Part shown: piece after piece, positions 36,854 through 45,651 of the stretch | How positions within the stretch are numbered: the first letter of the stretch is position 1 | How the letters are laid out: each line of letters opens with the position of its first letter | Source: Nitrospira sp. Ga0074138 | Lineage (GTDB): Bacteria > Nitrospirota > Nitrospiria > Nitrospirales > Nitrospiraceae | Length of the DNA stretch: 64,000 bases | Direction: 5' to 3' | Assembly (NCBI GenBank): GCA_001464735.1 | Contig: LNDU01000045.1 | Location: 1 to 64,000 of the forward strand | Notes under the pieces: model-generated | Seen by the model: only the letters and a program-made list of their open reading frames with translations | Databases searched by the model: none | Told to the model about the DNA's origin: nothing | Program-made: the position numbers and the translations under genes

Positions 36854-37184
36854 GTGTAGGCCCCCTCTGGTCCTGCAATACCGTGTCAGGTCTTCATCGA
36901 CCTATTCCGTTCAGCGCTGGAGATCCGCTTAAAACCATGCAGGTTTTGCTCCAGCACAGCAAAATCGATTGATGGGAACAATGCGCTGTAACCGCCACTA
37001 ACTAGCTGAAAGAGGCTGGTGACGATGTTGTGAGGCTACCGATTGTGTCTCGATGACAAAAAGCGGCAGTCAAGGCTCTGATCGGTCAAGATCTGCTCTT
37101 CTATAACTGAAACAGGAGGGTACGATTCTGACTATCCTGTGAAGGAACCCAAGCCGATTCGCCTAGCGCCATCCCGTCTGTATT
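36854..37184. other. leader region of the giant gene
   Basis: About 330 bases between the metalloprotease gene and the giant gene, on their shared strand. It is far longer than the other gaps in this train (4-5 bases or overlaps), so the giant gene may have its own promoter or leader control. It holds one 7-bp hairpin at 36944-36964. GAGGGGGCC before the start serves as ribosome-binding site. Confidence 0.5.
36944..36964 (-). promoter_or_regulatory. hairpin in the giant-gene leader
   Basis: TTTTGCT (36944-36950) and AGCAAAA (36958-36964) form a perfect 7-bp stem with a 7-base loop, about 90 bases upstream of the giant gene's start. It might be a weak attenuator, a protein site or an mRNA-stability element. 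Confidence 0.35.
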
Positions 37185-39326
37185 CTAGAACCCGCTTTCT
37201 CTCACGACAGCGGCAACCACCTGATCCCACACTCGTTGTGCGATGCTCGATGGTTGGCCCTCGATTTGGAGATGGCCGGCGAGGATGTGGTCTGGAGACG
37301 TCTTCGCGTCGTCCAGGCTCAGCCGCACACGATACACGGAGACTTCCGGCTTGAGCCGTCCCTTGTCGTCTTTTCGCACCGGGACATCGCCACCATAGAC
37401 TGAGGCGAGATAGGGCACCATGAACTCGCGCTCATCTACCTCCGCAATCTGCGTCACATGGGCTTCGACCGATGGCCTGGTGAGATCCGACGGGACGAAT
37501 CGTGCCGGTTGTCCCACGGTGATATAGGCTAACTCGTCTACTGGGACGAAGCTTTCTATTTCCGCCTGGCGATCATCGACGAGATAGGCAATGGGCAGTT
37601 TCTGATCGATCCATCGCCCGACGGTGAGGGAATCCGCTCGATCGCGTACCACCCCGGCGATGGGTGCCCGCAAGGTTAAATTGTCTCGTTTGGCCTCTAG
37701 CCCCGTCAGTTCGGCAAGCCCAGCTCGCAATGATTCCCCAATGACCTGTCGCTGATCGCGATCTTGGCCGTAGCCGGCCATCCGGCCAAGCCGATAGTCC
37801 CATTTCGCAACTTTCGTTTCGGCCAGCCGGACTTCCTTTTCCAACAACGGATTCTCGAGGACCACGAGAGCATCCCCTGCCAACACCACCTGCCCATCGC
37901 GCACCAACACCTGCTGCAACCGCCCCGGGGTCGGTGCAAAAATGGTCGTGTACGACGACGCTTGCAGGACAGCCGGAACCGAGACGCTCGTGTGCAATGG
38001 AATGAGCGTGGACGCCACGACTACACCAAAACCGACTGCCGTCATCCAAGTCCGTGGTGATGCCGCATACAGCGTTCGGCTGCCCCACCACACGGTCAGT
38101 TCCCGATATATCGGCATGGCGATGAACCACACAATTTCGACCAAGAAGAGCAGGATGCCGAGGGCTTTAAAGAAGTAGTGGTAGACCATCACCGCGATCC
38201 CGGTGAACAGGATGAGCCGATAGAGCCAGATCGCCCAGGCGTACACCACCATGGTGTGCCGCACCCCTACAGAGACCGTTTCCGGGGGTGCACTGTGCTG
38301 GCCGAACAACAGGCTCCGCAATCGCCATTGTCCGAAGGCAAACGCCCGATCTTGGAGATTCGGCAGACCTAATCCATCGGCGAGGAGATAGTAGCCGTCG
38401 AACCGCATCAACGGATTCAAGTTGACAATGAGACTCATCGCCAGACTGGTCGTCGCCACGATAAAGGCAATGCTCCGTGCCGTCCCTTCCGGTAAGAAGC
38501 CCCAGCAAAAGAGCGCCAGCGCCGCCAACCCCAGCTCAGCGATGACCCCACCGGCTGCGATGAGGAGTCGCTTCCGTTTGGACGTCAGGCGGTACGAGTC
38601 GGTCACGTCCGAGTACATGACCGGCATCATCACCATGAACGCCACGCCCATGGTCGTGACCCGGCACCCGAACCTGGTCGCCGTATAGGCATGACCGAGT
38701 TCGTGCACGACCTTCACCACCCCCAGCGTTAGACTGTAGAGGATGGCCCCTCGCCAATTGAAGAAATAGAGAAAGGTCGAGACAAACGTGTCCCATTGAC
38801 GGCCGACGAGCACCAGCCCAACAAGTCCAAGTACCCCAAACGTCCATCCGGCCACTGCGGTATAGAGCGGCTCCACGAACGGGAGCGTCGTCTTCAGAAA
38901 GTTGTGTGGATGCACGAGCGGAATCTTGATGAAGAGATAATGATGGACCACCCACATCAACCAGTTGTGTTCACCGGCTTGGGCCTGGGTCTGGAAATCC
39001 GTGTGCTTCCCGCTTGCGGACTGCTCCGTCAAATTATTCGCATAGAGAAACTTCACCAAGTCTTCTACATCCGCGATGGTCGTGTGGCAGGTCGTGTCCT
39101 TCGTCATCGCGGCATGGAGCTTCTCGATGGTTCCTGCGCTCCAGCGTTGGATCATCTGATAGACCGGCCACTCGATCTGGAAATACCGATTGCGAATTGG
39201 ATCGACGATGGTCCAGGTCGGTACCCCATCAGGCGTAGGGGTCCCGCGATTAAATTGCAGATTCGGTCGGAGTGTCGGCAGCTTCCGTTCTTGTGGCTTG
39301 GCTCCCGGTGCTTCAGGGGGACCCAT
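37185..39326 (-). CDS. PqqD-like / site-2 protease / HlyD fusion protein
   Basis: A 713-residue inner-membrane protein. Residues about 35-105 look like a PqqD-type winged helix (RYFQIEWPVYQMIQRW...TIEKLHAAM). A polytopic M50 metalloprotease follows: HELGH at 208-212 and NLNPLMRFDGYY with Asn304 and Asp310 in the second metal motif. From about 460 to 700 there is a HlyD/biotinyl-lipoyl adaptor part (FAPTPGRLQQVLVRDGQVV, LTLRAPIAGVVRDRAD). Proteins of this kind are called peptide zinc metalloproteases (YydH-like) and are linked to export and cleavage of secreted peptides. It lies 331 bases before the giant gene and 3 bases after the GAF-HlyD gene. Likely role: cleaving or passing the giant protein across the membrane. 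Confidence 0.85.
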   Translation of the reverse strand: MGPPEAPGAKPQERKLPTLRPNLQFNRGTPTPDGVPTWTIVDPIRNRYFQIEWPVYQMIQRWSAGTIEKLHAAMTKDTTCHTTIADVEDLVKFLYANNLTEQSASGKHTDFQTQAQAGEHNWLMWVVHHYLFIKIPLVHPHNFLKTTLPFVEPLYTAVAGWTFGVLGLVGLVLVGRQWDTFVSTFLYFFNWRGAILYSLTLGVVKVVHELGHAYTATRFGCRVTTMGVAFMVMMPVMYSDVTDSYRLTSKRKRLLIAAGGVIAELGLAALALFCWGFLPEGTARSIAFIVATTSLAMSLIVNLNPLMRFDGYYLLADGLGLPNLQDRAFAFGQWRLRSLLFGQHSAPPETVSVGVRHTMVVYAWAIWLYRLILFTGIAVMVYHYFFKALGILLFLVEIVWFIAMPIYRELTVWWGSRTLYAASPRTWMTAVGFGVVVASTLIPLHTSVSVPAVLQASSYTTIFAPTPGRLQQVLVRDGQVVLAGDALVVLENPLLEKEVRLAETKVAKWDYRLGRMAGYGQDRDQRQVIGESLRAGLAELTGLEAKRDNLTLRAPIAGVVRDRADSLTVGRWIDQKLPIAYLVDDRQAEIESFVPVDELAYITVGQPARFVPSDLTRPSVEAHVTQIAEVDEREFMVPYLASVYGGDVPVRKDDKGRLKPEVSVYRVRLSLDDAKTSPDHILAGHLQIEGQPSSIAQRVWDQVVAAVVRESGF

Positions 39327-39329
39327 CGT

Positions 39330-40700
39330 TTACCAGCCTATCCATTGCCGAAGCGCGGTGATTGGACGGCGCAGGAGCAGATAGGCCAGCGGTCCTTGCT
39401 CCCCATACACCTTGGCCGTACCTTGCCATCCGAGGCGAATGCGGGGATCCGGTGTGGCGAGCTGTGCGGTGACCCGGTACGCCAGCACGTCGCCCGGTAG
39501 AACCTCGGCGTGGTAACTGGCATGTACCACCGTCGCAGGAAACGATTCCAGTGCAAGCGCGTTGAGGAAGATCAAGGCTTCAGCTCCTTCTTTGAGCACG
39601 ATGGCATCGGCCACAGGCAGATCAATACGCAGTTCGATCTGTTTGGGATCGGCGATCTCCATGATCCGCTCACCGACGGTGACCGGCCGACCGATCCAAT
39701 CGGACTTATCTGAATAGAGGAGCAGCCCCGCTTGAGGGGCGATGACTTCGACCTGGTCAAGCATTTCCTTCGCGTACTGCAACTCGGTTTGTCGGAGATC
39801 GACCTCTGCCTCCTTCAACGGAACCTCGGCCTTCCGTTGTGGATCGCCGAACCCCGCTTGAATGGATTGAGTGTGCTCCGCGCGTGCGACGGTCAATTGC
39901 TTTTCAGCGACAAGGAATTGGTTGCGTAGCGTCGTGTCTTCGTACCGAAATAACGCCGTGCCGGCTTGCACATTTTGGTTCGGATGCACGAGCACGTCGG
40001 CAATCACCCCATCGATGGGCGCGCTCACAACCACCGGATCTTTTGCCATGACTTTGACCGGCGCCACGGCTGAAATTCTGATCGGGAGACAGAGTGCGGC
40101 GATGAGCGCAACGGGAACCAGCCACCAGGTCGGCTTCTTAATGGTCTTCGCCCAGCTCTGCTCCTTCTTTGAGAGGGCCTTCCAGGCATAGGCATAGCTG
40201 CCGGCCAGCCGATGGACAATGGCCACATCGTTTTCCTGCCAGGGGAAATTCCGCTCGAACCACCACGCTCCAAGCACCGTTTCATCGGGATGTTGCAGCG
40301 GACACCAAAAGACATGGCCTTTCACAAACTCCCGCCAGCCACTACGAAGTGACTCCGGCAGCAGCTCTTCCGTGATGACGGTCGGTTGTTCTTTGGTGTC
40401 GGCAGCCTGAAAGAGCGCCCGAACCGCCTGTTCGAGCCACACCATCATCGGGGCATCACGATCCACGACGGCCACACTCGACGCATTGAGCACACGACAC
40501 GCCTCGTTCGCGGAATGTGGCGCACTCAACAGAAAGGCCTGCTCGTACGGAATCAGTCGTCGGGTCTCGTTGACGGACAGAAACTGCAACTCTTGGATGG
40601 TTTTCACCGCCCGGATCTGCCCCTCCAAATGCGTCAGGGCCGCCAGGTGAATCAAGATCGGGAGCTGTTGTGGCGTTGGTTCGGCAGTCGTAGCCATCAT
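39330..40700 (-). CDS. GAF-like/HlyD fusion, membrane adaptor
   Basis: A 456-residue protein with a rare build. The first 180 residues resemble a cytoplasmic GAF-type sensor domain (RRLIPYEQAFLLSAP, VFWCPLQHP, VHRLAGSYAYAWKAL). One membrane helix follows (WWLVPVALIAALCLPI, about 192-207), then a HlyD-type adaptor with biotinyl-lipoyl core (VSAPIDGVIADVLVHPNQNVQAG), coiled coil and beta-barrel part. It probably bridges the inner membrane to the TolC-like protein and could be gated by a small ligand. Stop and start of its neighbours are 3 and 5 bases away, so it belongs to the same operon. Start may be either of two tandem ATGs. Confidence 0.85.
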   Translation of the reverse strand: MMATTAEPTPQQLPILIHLAALTHLEGQIRAVKTIQELQFLSVNETRRLIPYEQAFLLSAPHSANEACRVLNASSVAVVDRDAPMMVWLEQAVRALFQAADTKEQPTVITEELLPESLRSGWREFVKGHVFWCPLQHPDETVLGAWWFERNFPWQENDVAIVHRLAGSYAYAWKALSKKEQSWAKTIKKPTWWLVPVALIAALCLPIRISAVAPVKVMAKDPVVVSAPIDGVIADVLVHPNQNVQAGTALFRYEDTTLRNQFLVAEKQLTVARAEHTQSIQAGFGDPQRKAEVPLKEAEVDLRQTELQYAKEMLDQVEVIAPQAGLLLYSDKSDWIGRPVTVGERIMEIADPKQIELRIDLPVADAIVLKEGAEALIFLNALALESFPATVVHASYHAEVLPGDVLAYRVTAQLATPDPRIRLGWQGTAKVYGEQGPLAYLLLRRPITALRQWIGW

Positions 40701-40705
40701 GCTCT

Positions 40706-41485
40706 CTATGGTTGTTCTGCAAACTGAGCGGATCCGCTCATCCCAGCCAACACTTCCGGTGGCAATTTTTCGAAAACCCCTATGACCTTGACGGTCTGAC
40801 TGGCGGCATCCACCGATGCCCCGATTTCTTTGACCCTCGCCGGATAACTCCGACGGGTCTCATCCACCACGAAGCTAAATGGCGACTTCCGTTTGAGCCA
40901 GGACAGTGACGAGGATGGCAGCACCAGCTCAATCTCGAGGCTAGTGTCATCCAACAGACTGATCAACTTGTCGTTGGGAAACACGTTCTCATGTTCATTA
41001 ACCATCACGCTGACGACACGACCGCCAAATGGAGCAGCAATCTGACACCCTCTCACGTTGACGGTCGCGACACGGATTGCCGCCAACGCTTTTTTAGCTT
41101 CGGCCCCTGACGTTTCCAGATCGACTTTACTGACGGCATTGAGTTTCCCGAGTTCGACATTGTTCTTGTACACAGCGTCTTTGGCTTCATGCTCGGCGAT
41201 GGCCACGGCTAATTCCGCCTGGTACTTGTCACAGTCGATTTGGACCAGCATGTGTCCTTTTTCGAAGCGCTGTCCTTCCTTGTACGGAAGCATGCTGACG
41301 CGTCCCTGGACTTGGGCATAGAGCACCGCCTGGGCCGCCGCCTTGACGATTCCGCGCGCGACACCATGGTCCAACCGTGTGATTTGAGCCGTTTGTTCCC
41401 CCTTCGGCCACCCAGTCGAAGGGACACCCACGACGGCAGCAAGGAACACCGGCACTATCGCACTACTGCGCCACAGGTATCGCAT
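40706..41485 (-). CDS. periplasmic adaptor (membrane-fusion) protein
   Basis: A 259-residue secreted adaptor of the RND/HlyD family. Signal peptide at residues 1-25. The barrel-sandwich part contains AQVQGRVSMLPYKEGQRFEKGHMLVQID and its return half IAAPFGGRVVSVMVNEHENVF, joined by a short coiled coil. A beta-barrel domain follows. It is shorter than typical AcrA-like proteins (about 370). It overlaps the upstream TolC-like gene by 23 bases and is 5 bases before the GAF-HlyD gene. Together with that gene it should dock on the outer-membrane channel. There is no RND pump in the cluster. Confidence 0.87.
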   Translation of the reverse strand: MRYLWRSSAIVPVFLAAVVGVPSTGWPKGEQTAQITRLDHGVARGIVKAAAQAVLYAQVQGRVSMLPYKEGQRFEKGHMLVQIDCDKYQAELAVAIAEHEAKDAVYKNNVELGKLNAVSKVDLETSGAEAKKALAAIRVATVNVRGCQIAAPFGGRVVSVMVNEHENVFPNDKLISLLDDTSLEIELVLPSSSLSWLKRKSPFSFVVDETRRSYPARVKEIGASVDAASQTVKVIGVFEKLPPEVLAGMSGSAQFAEQP

Positions 41486-43025
41486 GGCCGTCCGATCTCC
41501 TTTCCGCCTCCGACATCGTAGATCCGCTTGGTTCCCAATACTTTCTGATTGACTCGGTGAGTTCGGCCAGGTTTTGTTCCCCCATGATTGCTGGGACCGC
41601 CTCTTCTCCGAGCGACGCCATCAAGGTGGCATAGGCTGTTTCCAATCCCGATCGTGCGGCATCCAATCGCACATCGGCGGCCACGTCACTGACTCGTTCC
41701 CGGATCAACGTGAGATCATTCGTCCTCTGCGCGACCCACATATTTCTTGTGTGTTCGACAATCGCCGCCTGTGTGCGCTGGTAATTCCGCGCATCCTGAT
41801 ATTCCTCTTTGGCATGGACGAACTGCGCCGCACCGACGTGCACCTCCGTCAGAATGGACAAGCTCAACGCCAGACTTTGGGTATCCAACATGTGTCCGTG
41901 GGCTTCGATCGCCTTGAGCTTAGCCGGCGTTCGAAATACAGACAGTAAATTCCAACTGACCTGCGCCGCATAGGTCAGCCAATTCTGATAAAACAAGAAA
42001 CTGTTGCTGTTGTAATACCCGCCGAATGAGACTTTAAGACTGGGGAACAGCTCCAAGAATACAGCCTTGGCTTCCTTGGCATTAATACGCTTCCTATAAT
42101 CGATGGCTCGCAGCTCAGGCCTGAGCATGAGCGCCTGCTCCTCCATCTTTTCGCTATCCAAGTTGATCACCGGCACAACAGTTTCCCGGGGAGGGATGAC
42201 CAGATCAAACGGCGTTCCTGGCGGCAACCCCATCATGGACGCCAGTTGAGTCTTGGCCGTACTGAGTTCACGAAAGAGTCGCCGCACCTCCCGTTGAATA
42301 TTCAGCAGATCCCGTTGATAGTTGAGTGGAGTCAGCGGAGCCTGCAGTTTTTGATCGACGATTCGTTGGGCGCTCGCCAGCGCCGTGGTGACCGATTCAT
42401 TCAAAAACTGGATCCGCGGCAGCACCCGTTCCGCACTCACGGCTCGCCAGTAGGCACTGCGAACTTCCTGTACGAGGCGAACGGCGATCCGTCGTTTTTC
42501 CTCCTCAGCGATCATCACATTGTCGGCGGCCTGTTGCGCACGTACGAAAGACAATCCAAAATCCAGCACATCCCAACTCAAAGCAAGATTTCCGGAGGTA
42601 ATGTTCTTCTCGGCAGACGTGAACGGTTCGACTGCCTGACGCCCGGTGATGATCGATTGCCCGACACCGCCGGCGAAGTTATTGCGGCCATCGAACCCGG
42701 CGTTGGCTGAGACATGAGGGAGCAAAGAATAGTGCGCAATATTGAGTTGCTGGTGCGCCAGCTGCACTTGTATGGTTTTGACTTTTGCGTCCAAGTTGTA
42801 CTTCAACGCCCGCGCGACCGCCTCATAGAGGTTGATCGGCCCCACAATTGGTTCTTCAACGGATGAAATCGCTTGAAAATCTTTCACCACCCGCGCCTTC
42901 ACGTCCTCCTTGTTCAACGCGTGGGGTTTGATGAGGCACCCGCTCAGTGAGAACAGAACCACCAACGCCATAGCAGCCATTCTCATGGTACGACCCGCCC
43001 CAATGCACACTTCTTGTGGAAGCAT
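41463..43025 (-). CDS. TolC-like outer-membrane lipoprotein
   Basis: An outer-membrane efflux protein of the TolC/OEP family. From the ATG at 43025 it has 520 residues. The signal peptide ends in a lipobox, LSGC. Two OEP repeat halves of long helices are seen (NLYEAVARALKYNLDAKVKTIQVQLAHQ...; QRDLLNIQREVRRLFRELSTAKTQLASMMGLPPGT), typical of channel proteins. The frame is open for 29 more codons upstream; an ATG at 42986, just before the hydrophobic stretch, is another option. It is the first gene of the train and should be the exit duct. Its 3' end overlaps the adaptor gene by 23 bases. Confidence 0.88.
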   Translation of the reverse strand: MLPQEVCIGAGRTMRMAAMALVVLFSLSGCLIKPHALNKEDVKARVVKDFQAISSVEEPIVGPINLYEAVARALKYNLDAKVKTIQVQLAHQQLNIAHYSLLPHVSANAGFDGRNNFAGGVGQSIITGRQAVEPFTSAEKNITSGNLALSWDVLDFGLSFVRAQQAADNVMIAEEEKRRIAVRLVQEVRSAYWRAVSAERVLPRIQFLNESVTTALASAQRIVDQKLQAPLTPLNYQRDLLNIQREVRRLFRELSTAKTQLASMMGLPPGTPFDLVIPPRETVVPVINLDSEKMEEQALMLRPELRAIDYRKRINAKEAKAVFLELFPSLKVSFGGYYNSNSFLFYQNWLTYAAQVSWNLLSVFRTPAKLKAIEAHGHMLDTQSLALSLSILTEVHVGAAQFVHAKEEYQDARNYQRTQAAIVEHTRNMWVAQRTNDLTLIRERVSDVAADVRLDAARSGLETAYATLMASLGEEAVPAIMGEQNLAELTESIRKYWEPSGSTMSEAERRSDGHAIPVAQ

Positions 43026-43424
43026 AGTGATTCCTGCCCCGCGGACATCTATCTCTTTTTCTATGGTTATCCAGTGATGATATCGGCTGGGTTGCAGGAG
43101 AACTTGACCCAACCGAAGAGAATGGAGCTGAACTGCGTTTATCTATTGAGGAACCAGCTACAGGGGCAGAAACAACTGGCACGGCGAGGCTTTCACCGGT
43201 CTCTACTGATGGAGGTCGCCTTTCTCAGAAAATCGTTACGGTCTGGTTTACGAAGCATCGAGATCCCTAGCCCCTAAGGCTTTGACAAGTAAGTGGTCTT
43301 TCAACTACTCGTCTCACAACGCCCACCTTCCGAGTTACCCCATCCGAGTCTACTCATTCCCATGGATTACGGTACCTTTCTCTTCACCGGCATGCGTTCC
43401 ACAATATCTAACCAGGAGCCCATC
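43026..43424. other. divergent intergenic region
   Basis: About 400 bases between the first gene of the export train (minus) and the zinc-ribbon gene (plus). It should hold the export operon promoter. An 87-codon plus frame at 43014-43277 lacks a ribosome-binding site and overlaps the TolC-like start. No promoter could be fixed. Confidence 0.4.
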
Positions 43425-43673
43425 ATGATGAAGTGCACCCGTTGCCAAGGTCTGATGATCGAGGATCACTGCTTGGATTTCGAAGGCACCCATGGCCATA
43501 TGTGGACCAAGGCACACCGCTGCATGAACTGTGGAAACGTCCATGATTCCGTCATCGAGCAGCACCGTCTCGCCAAACCACAACCGGCGCTCGTGCTCGC
43601 AAGCTGCGCACTCGATTACGAAGCCGATGATTGCGACGGGGACATCCATCCCGCCGCCCTGCGAGCAGCATGA
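43425..43673 (+). CDS. small zinc-ribbon protein
   Basis: An 82-residue protein with two Cys pairs near the N-terminus, MKCTRCQGLM and HRCMNCGN, a likely zinc ribbon, and further cysteines near the C-terminus. The start at 43425 follows CAGGAG; the next codon is also ATG. The protein may bind nucleic acid or another protein; its function is not known. It is followed by a receiver protein gene 69 bases later on the same strand, and could be part of the same unit. Small zinc ribbons like this recur in Nitrospira-like genomes, to my recollection. Confidence 0.72.
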   Translation: MMKCTRCQGLMIEDHCLDFEGTHGHMWTKAHRCMNCGNVHDSVIEQHRLAKPQPALVLASCALDYEADDCDGDIHPAALRAA

Positions 43674-43742
43674 TGCCGTCTATCGGATTGGAAGTTACCT
43701 TGAGCCGGCCATGTGCCAATCACGCGTGAGAGGATGTGAGAC

Positions 43743-44105
43743 GTGGCCTCTATCTTGATCGTTGAGGATGACGCACCGGTTCGGGCCTTGTTGCGGGATA
43801 TTCTTGAAGAAGATGGCCATCACATTCGGGAGGCCGAGAACGGCCAAATTGGTCTGACGCTCTATCGTGACTCACCCGCCGATCTCGGGATCACGGACAT
43901 TTTGATGCCGGAGCGGGATGGGATGGAAGTGACACTCGCTCTGACACAGGAATTTTTAGATGCTCGAGTCATCGCCATGACCGGCGCCACCGGTGGACAA
44001 AAATTTCTGAACGTCGCGAAACTCTTCGGCGCTCGACGCGTGATTCAGAAGCCCTTCACGGTGGAAGACATTCGACGAGTCGTGCGTTTTACCCTCGACC
44101 ATTAG
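43743..44105 (+). CDS. single-domain response regulator (CheY-like)
   Basis: A 120-residue receiver domain alone. Asp9/Asp10 (IVEDDAPV), phospho-acceptor Asp52 (GITDILMPERDG) and the Lys of VIQKPFTVEDI are in place; the switch Thr is TGAT. GTG start with GAGAGGAT upstream. No kinase is next to it, so its partner is unknown. It converges with a sodium symporter gene; a stem at 44121-44142 lies between. Confidence 0.93.
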   Translation: MASILIVEDDAPVRALLRDILEEDGHHIREAENGQIGLTLYRDSPADLGITDILMPERDGMEVTLALTQEFLDARVIAMTGATGGQKFLNVAKLFGARRVIQKPFTVEDIRRVVRFTLDH

Positions 44106-44120
44106 CGTCTCACGACCGAT

Positions 44121-44142
44121 GGGTTGGCCAACAAGCCACCCC
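44121..44142. terminator. hairpin between convergent genes
   Basis: GGGTTGGC and GCCACCCC pair with one mismatch around a 6-base loop, 15 bases after the response regulator stop and 18 bases from the symporter stop. It could stop both strands, though there is no T tract. Confidence 0.35.
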
Positions 44143-44160
44143 CTGAACCCAGTGAGCACG

Positions 44161-45609
44161 CTACGCTGCCCCATCCCTCACTCCCCCACTGGCCTCATGG
44201 GCGGCAAGCCCCTGTGAAGGCCACAGCGATCCCACAAACATGCCGATGGCGGCCATCACAAATCCGACGAGGTGTGGAGGACAGACGTCAGTCGGCTGAC
44301 TGACCAGCTCTAACGCCAGCCAACTCGTAAGCCCGGCGACAATGGCCCAAAGCGCACCCTGTGTCGTCGCTCGTTTCCAATACAGTCCGGCGAACAATGG
44401 GATAAACGCGGCGACCAGGGTGACCTTGTACGTACTCACCACCATTTTATAGATGGTGGCATCAGACCACAGAGCGATGATCAACACTACCGACGCAAAG
44501 CCGATTAAGACAACCCGCATGAGACGGAGAAATTCCGCATCATTCACGTTAGACAAGAGCGGCTTGACAACGTTTTCACTCAGTGCCACCGACGGCGCGA
44601 GGAGCGTCGCGCTTGAGCAGCTCATGACTGCGGAAAGCACGGCGCCAAAGAAAATGATCTGCGCAGCGATCGGTGTGTGTTCCAAGATCAGTGTCGGCAA
44701 AATCAACTGTGAATCTTGCTCCAGCAGGAGGCCGAACTTTGCCGGGTCAATCAATGTCGCCGCGTAGGCAAGAAACATTGGAACAAAACAGAAGCTAAAA
44801 TAGAGCACCGCGCCCAATAGCGCACCACGAACGGCTGTTCGTTCATCCTTCGCTGATGTGATCCGTTGAAATACATCTTGTTGGGGAATAGACCCGAGCA
44901 TCATGGTCATCCACGCGCCGACGAAGGGGAGCCACGCGGCGAATGTCGCGGGAGGAAACAACTCCAATTTACCGGCTGCCTCCGCCTGCTCGATGACCGT
45001 CCCTACTCCACCCGCAAGATCACCCACAAGTGATGCGATATACAGCAAGCCTCCCATGATGACCGAAATCTGGACGAAATCCAAAATCGCGACGGAAAAC
45101 ATGCCGCCGAAGGTCGTATAGATCAGAACGATGGCCGCTCCAATCACAATACCCACCGACTGGCTGACGGCACCCTCTGTCACGACGTTGAGCACCAAGC
45201 CCAGCACTTTGAATTGAGCCGCCACCCATCCCAGGTACGAGGCGACAATGCAGAGCGTGCACAACACCTCGATAGTCCGGTTGTAACGGTACCGATAATA
45301 GTCTCCCACCGTCAGCATATTGAGTCGGTAGAGGCGTGGGGCAAAAAAGAGTCCGGCGAGTATTAGGCACATGCTGGACCCGAAGGGATCGGCGACCACT
45401 CCACGGAGGCCTTCTTTGACAAACGTCGCCGAGATGCCTAACACGGCTTCCGCACCGAACCACGTCGCAAACACCGTCGCCGTGACAACGGGCAGCGGCA
45501 AACTTCTTCCCGCGACCGCAAAATCCTTTGAGTTCCGTACTCGTGTCGCAGCGAACAGGCCGATGCCTACAGACAGGAGAAGATAGAGGATGACGAACCA
45601 GAAGACCAC
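44161..45609 (-). CDS. sodium:solute symporter family protein
   Basis: A 482-residue SSS-family membrane protein with about 13 helices. Family marks: VAGRSLPLPVVTATVFATWFGAEAVLG in helix 1-2, TVGDYYRYRYNRTIEVLC, and GSIPQQDVFQRITSAKDERTAV, the conserved loop. Substrate (for example proline, pantothenate or acetate) cannot be predicted. It lies 42 bases before the acyltransferase-PAS gene's stop, in the same direction, so it is downstream of that gene. Confidence 0.92.
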   Translation of the reverse strand: MVFWFVILYLLLSVGIGLFAATRVRNSKDFAVAGRSLPLPVVTATVFATWFGAEAVLGISATFVKEGLRGVVADPFGSSMCLILAGLFFAPRLYRLNMLTVGDYYRYRYNRTIEVLCTLCIVASYLGWVAAQFKVLGLVLNVVTEGAVSQSVGIVIGAAIVLIYTTFGGMFSVAILDFVQISVIMGGLLYIASLVGDLAGGVGTVIEQAEAAGKLELFPPATFAAWLPFVGAWMTMMLGSIPQQDVFQRITSAKDERTAVRGALLGAVLYFSFCFVPMFLAYAATLIDPAKFGLLLEQDSQLILPTLILEHTPIAAQIIFFGAVLSAVMSCSSATLLAPSVALSENVVKPLLSNVNDAEFLRLMRVVLIGFASVVLIIALWSDATIYKMVVSTYKVTLVAAFIPLFAGLYWKRATTQGALWAIVAGLTSWLALELVSQPTDVCPPHLVGFVMAAIGMFVGSLWPSQGLAAHEASGGVRDGAA

Positions 45610-45651
45610 GCGCGCAGAATACGGCTATCTCGGCTTGCAATCAATCGATAT

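Noticed and set aside
43014-43277. 87-codon plus frame opposite the TolC-like start
   Set aside because: No Shine-Dalgarno sequence, no domain, and it overlaps the start of the minus-strand gene.
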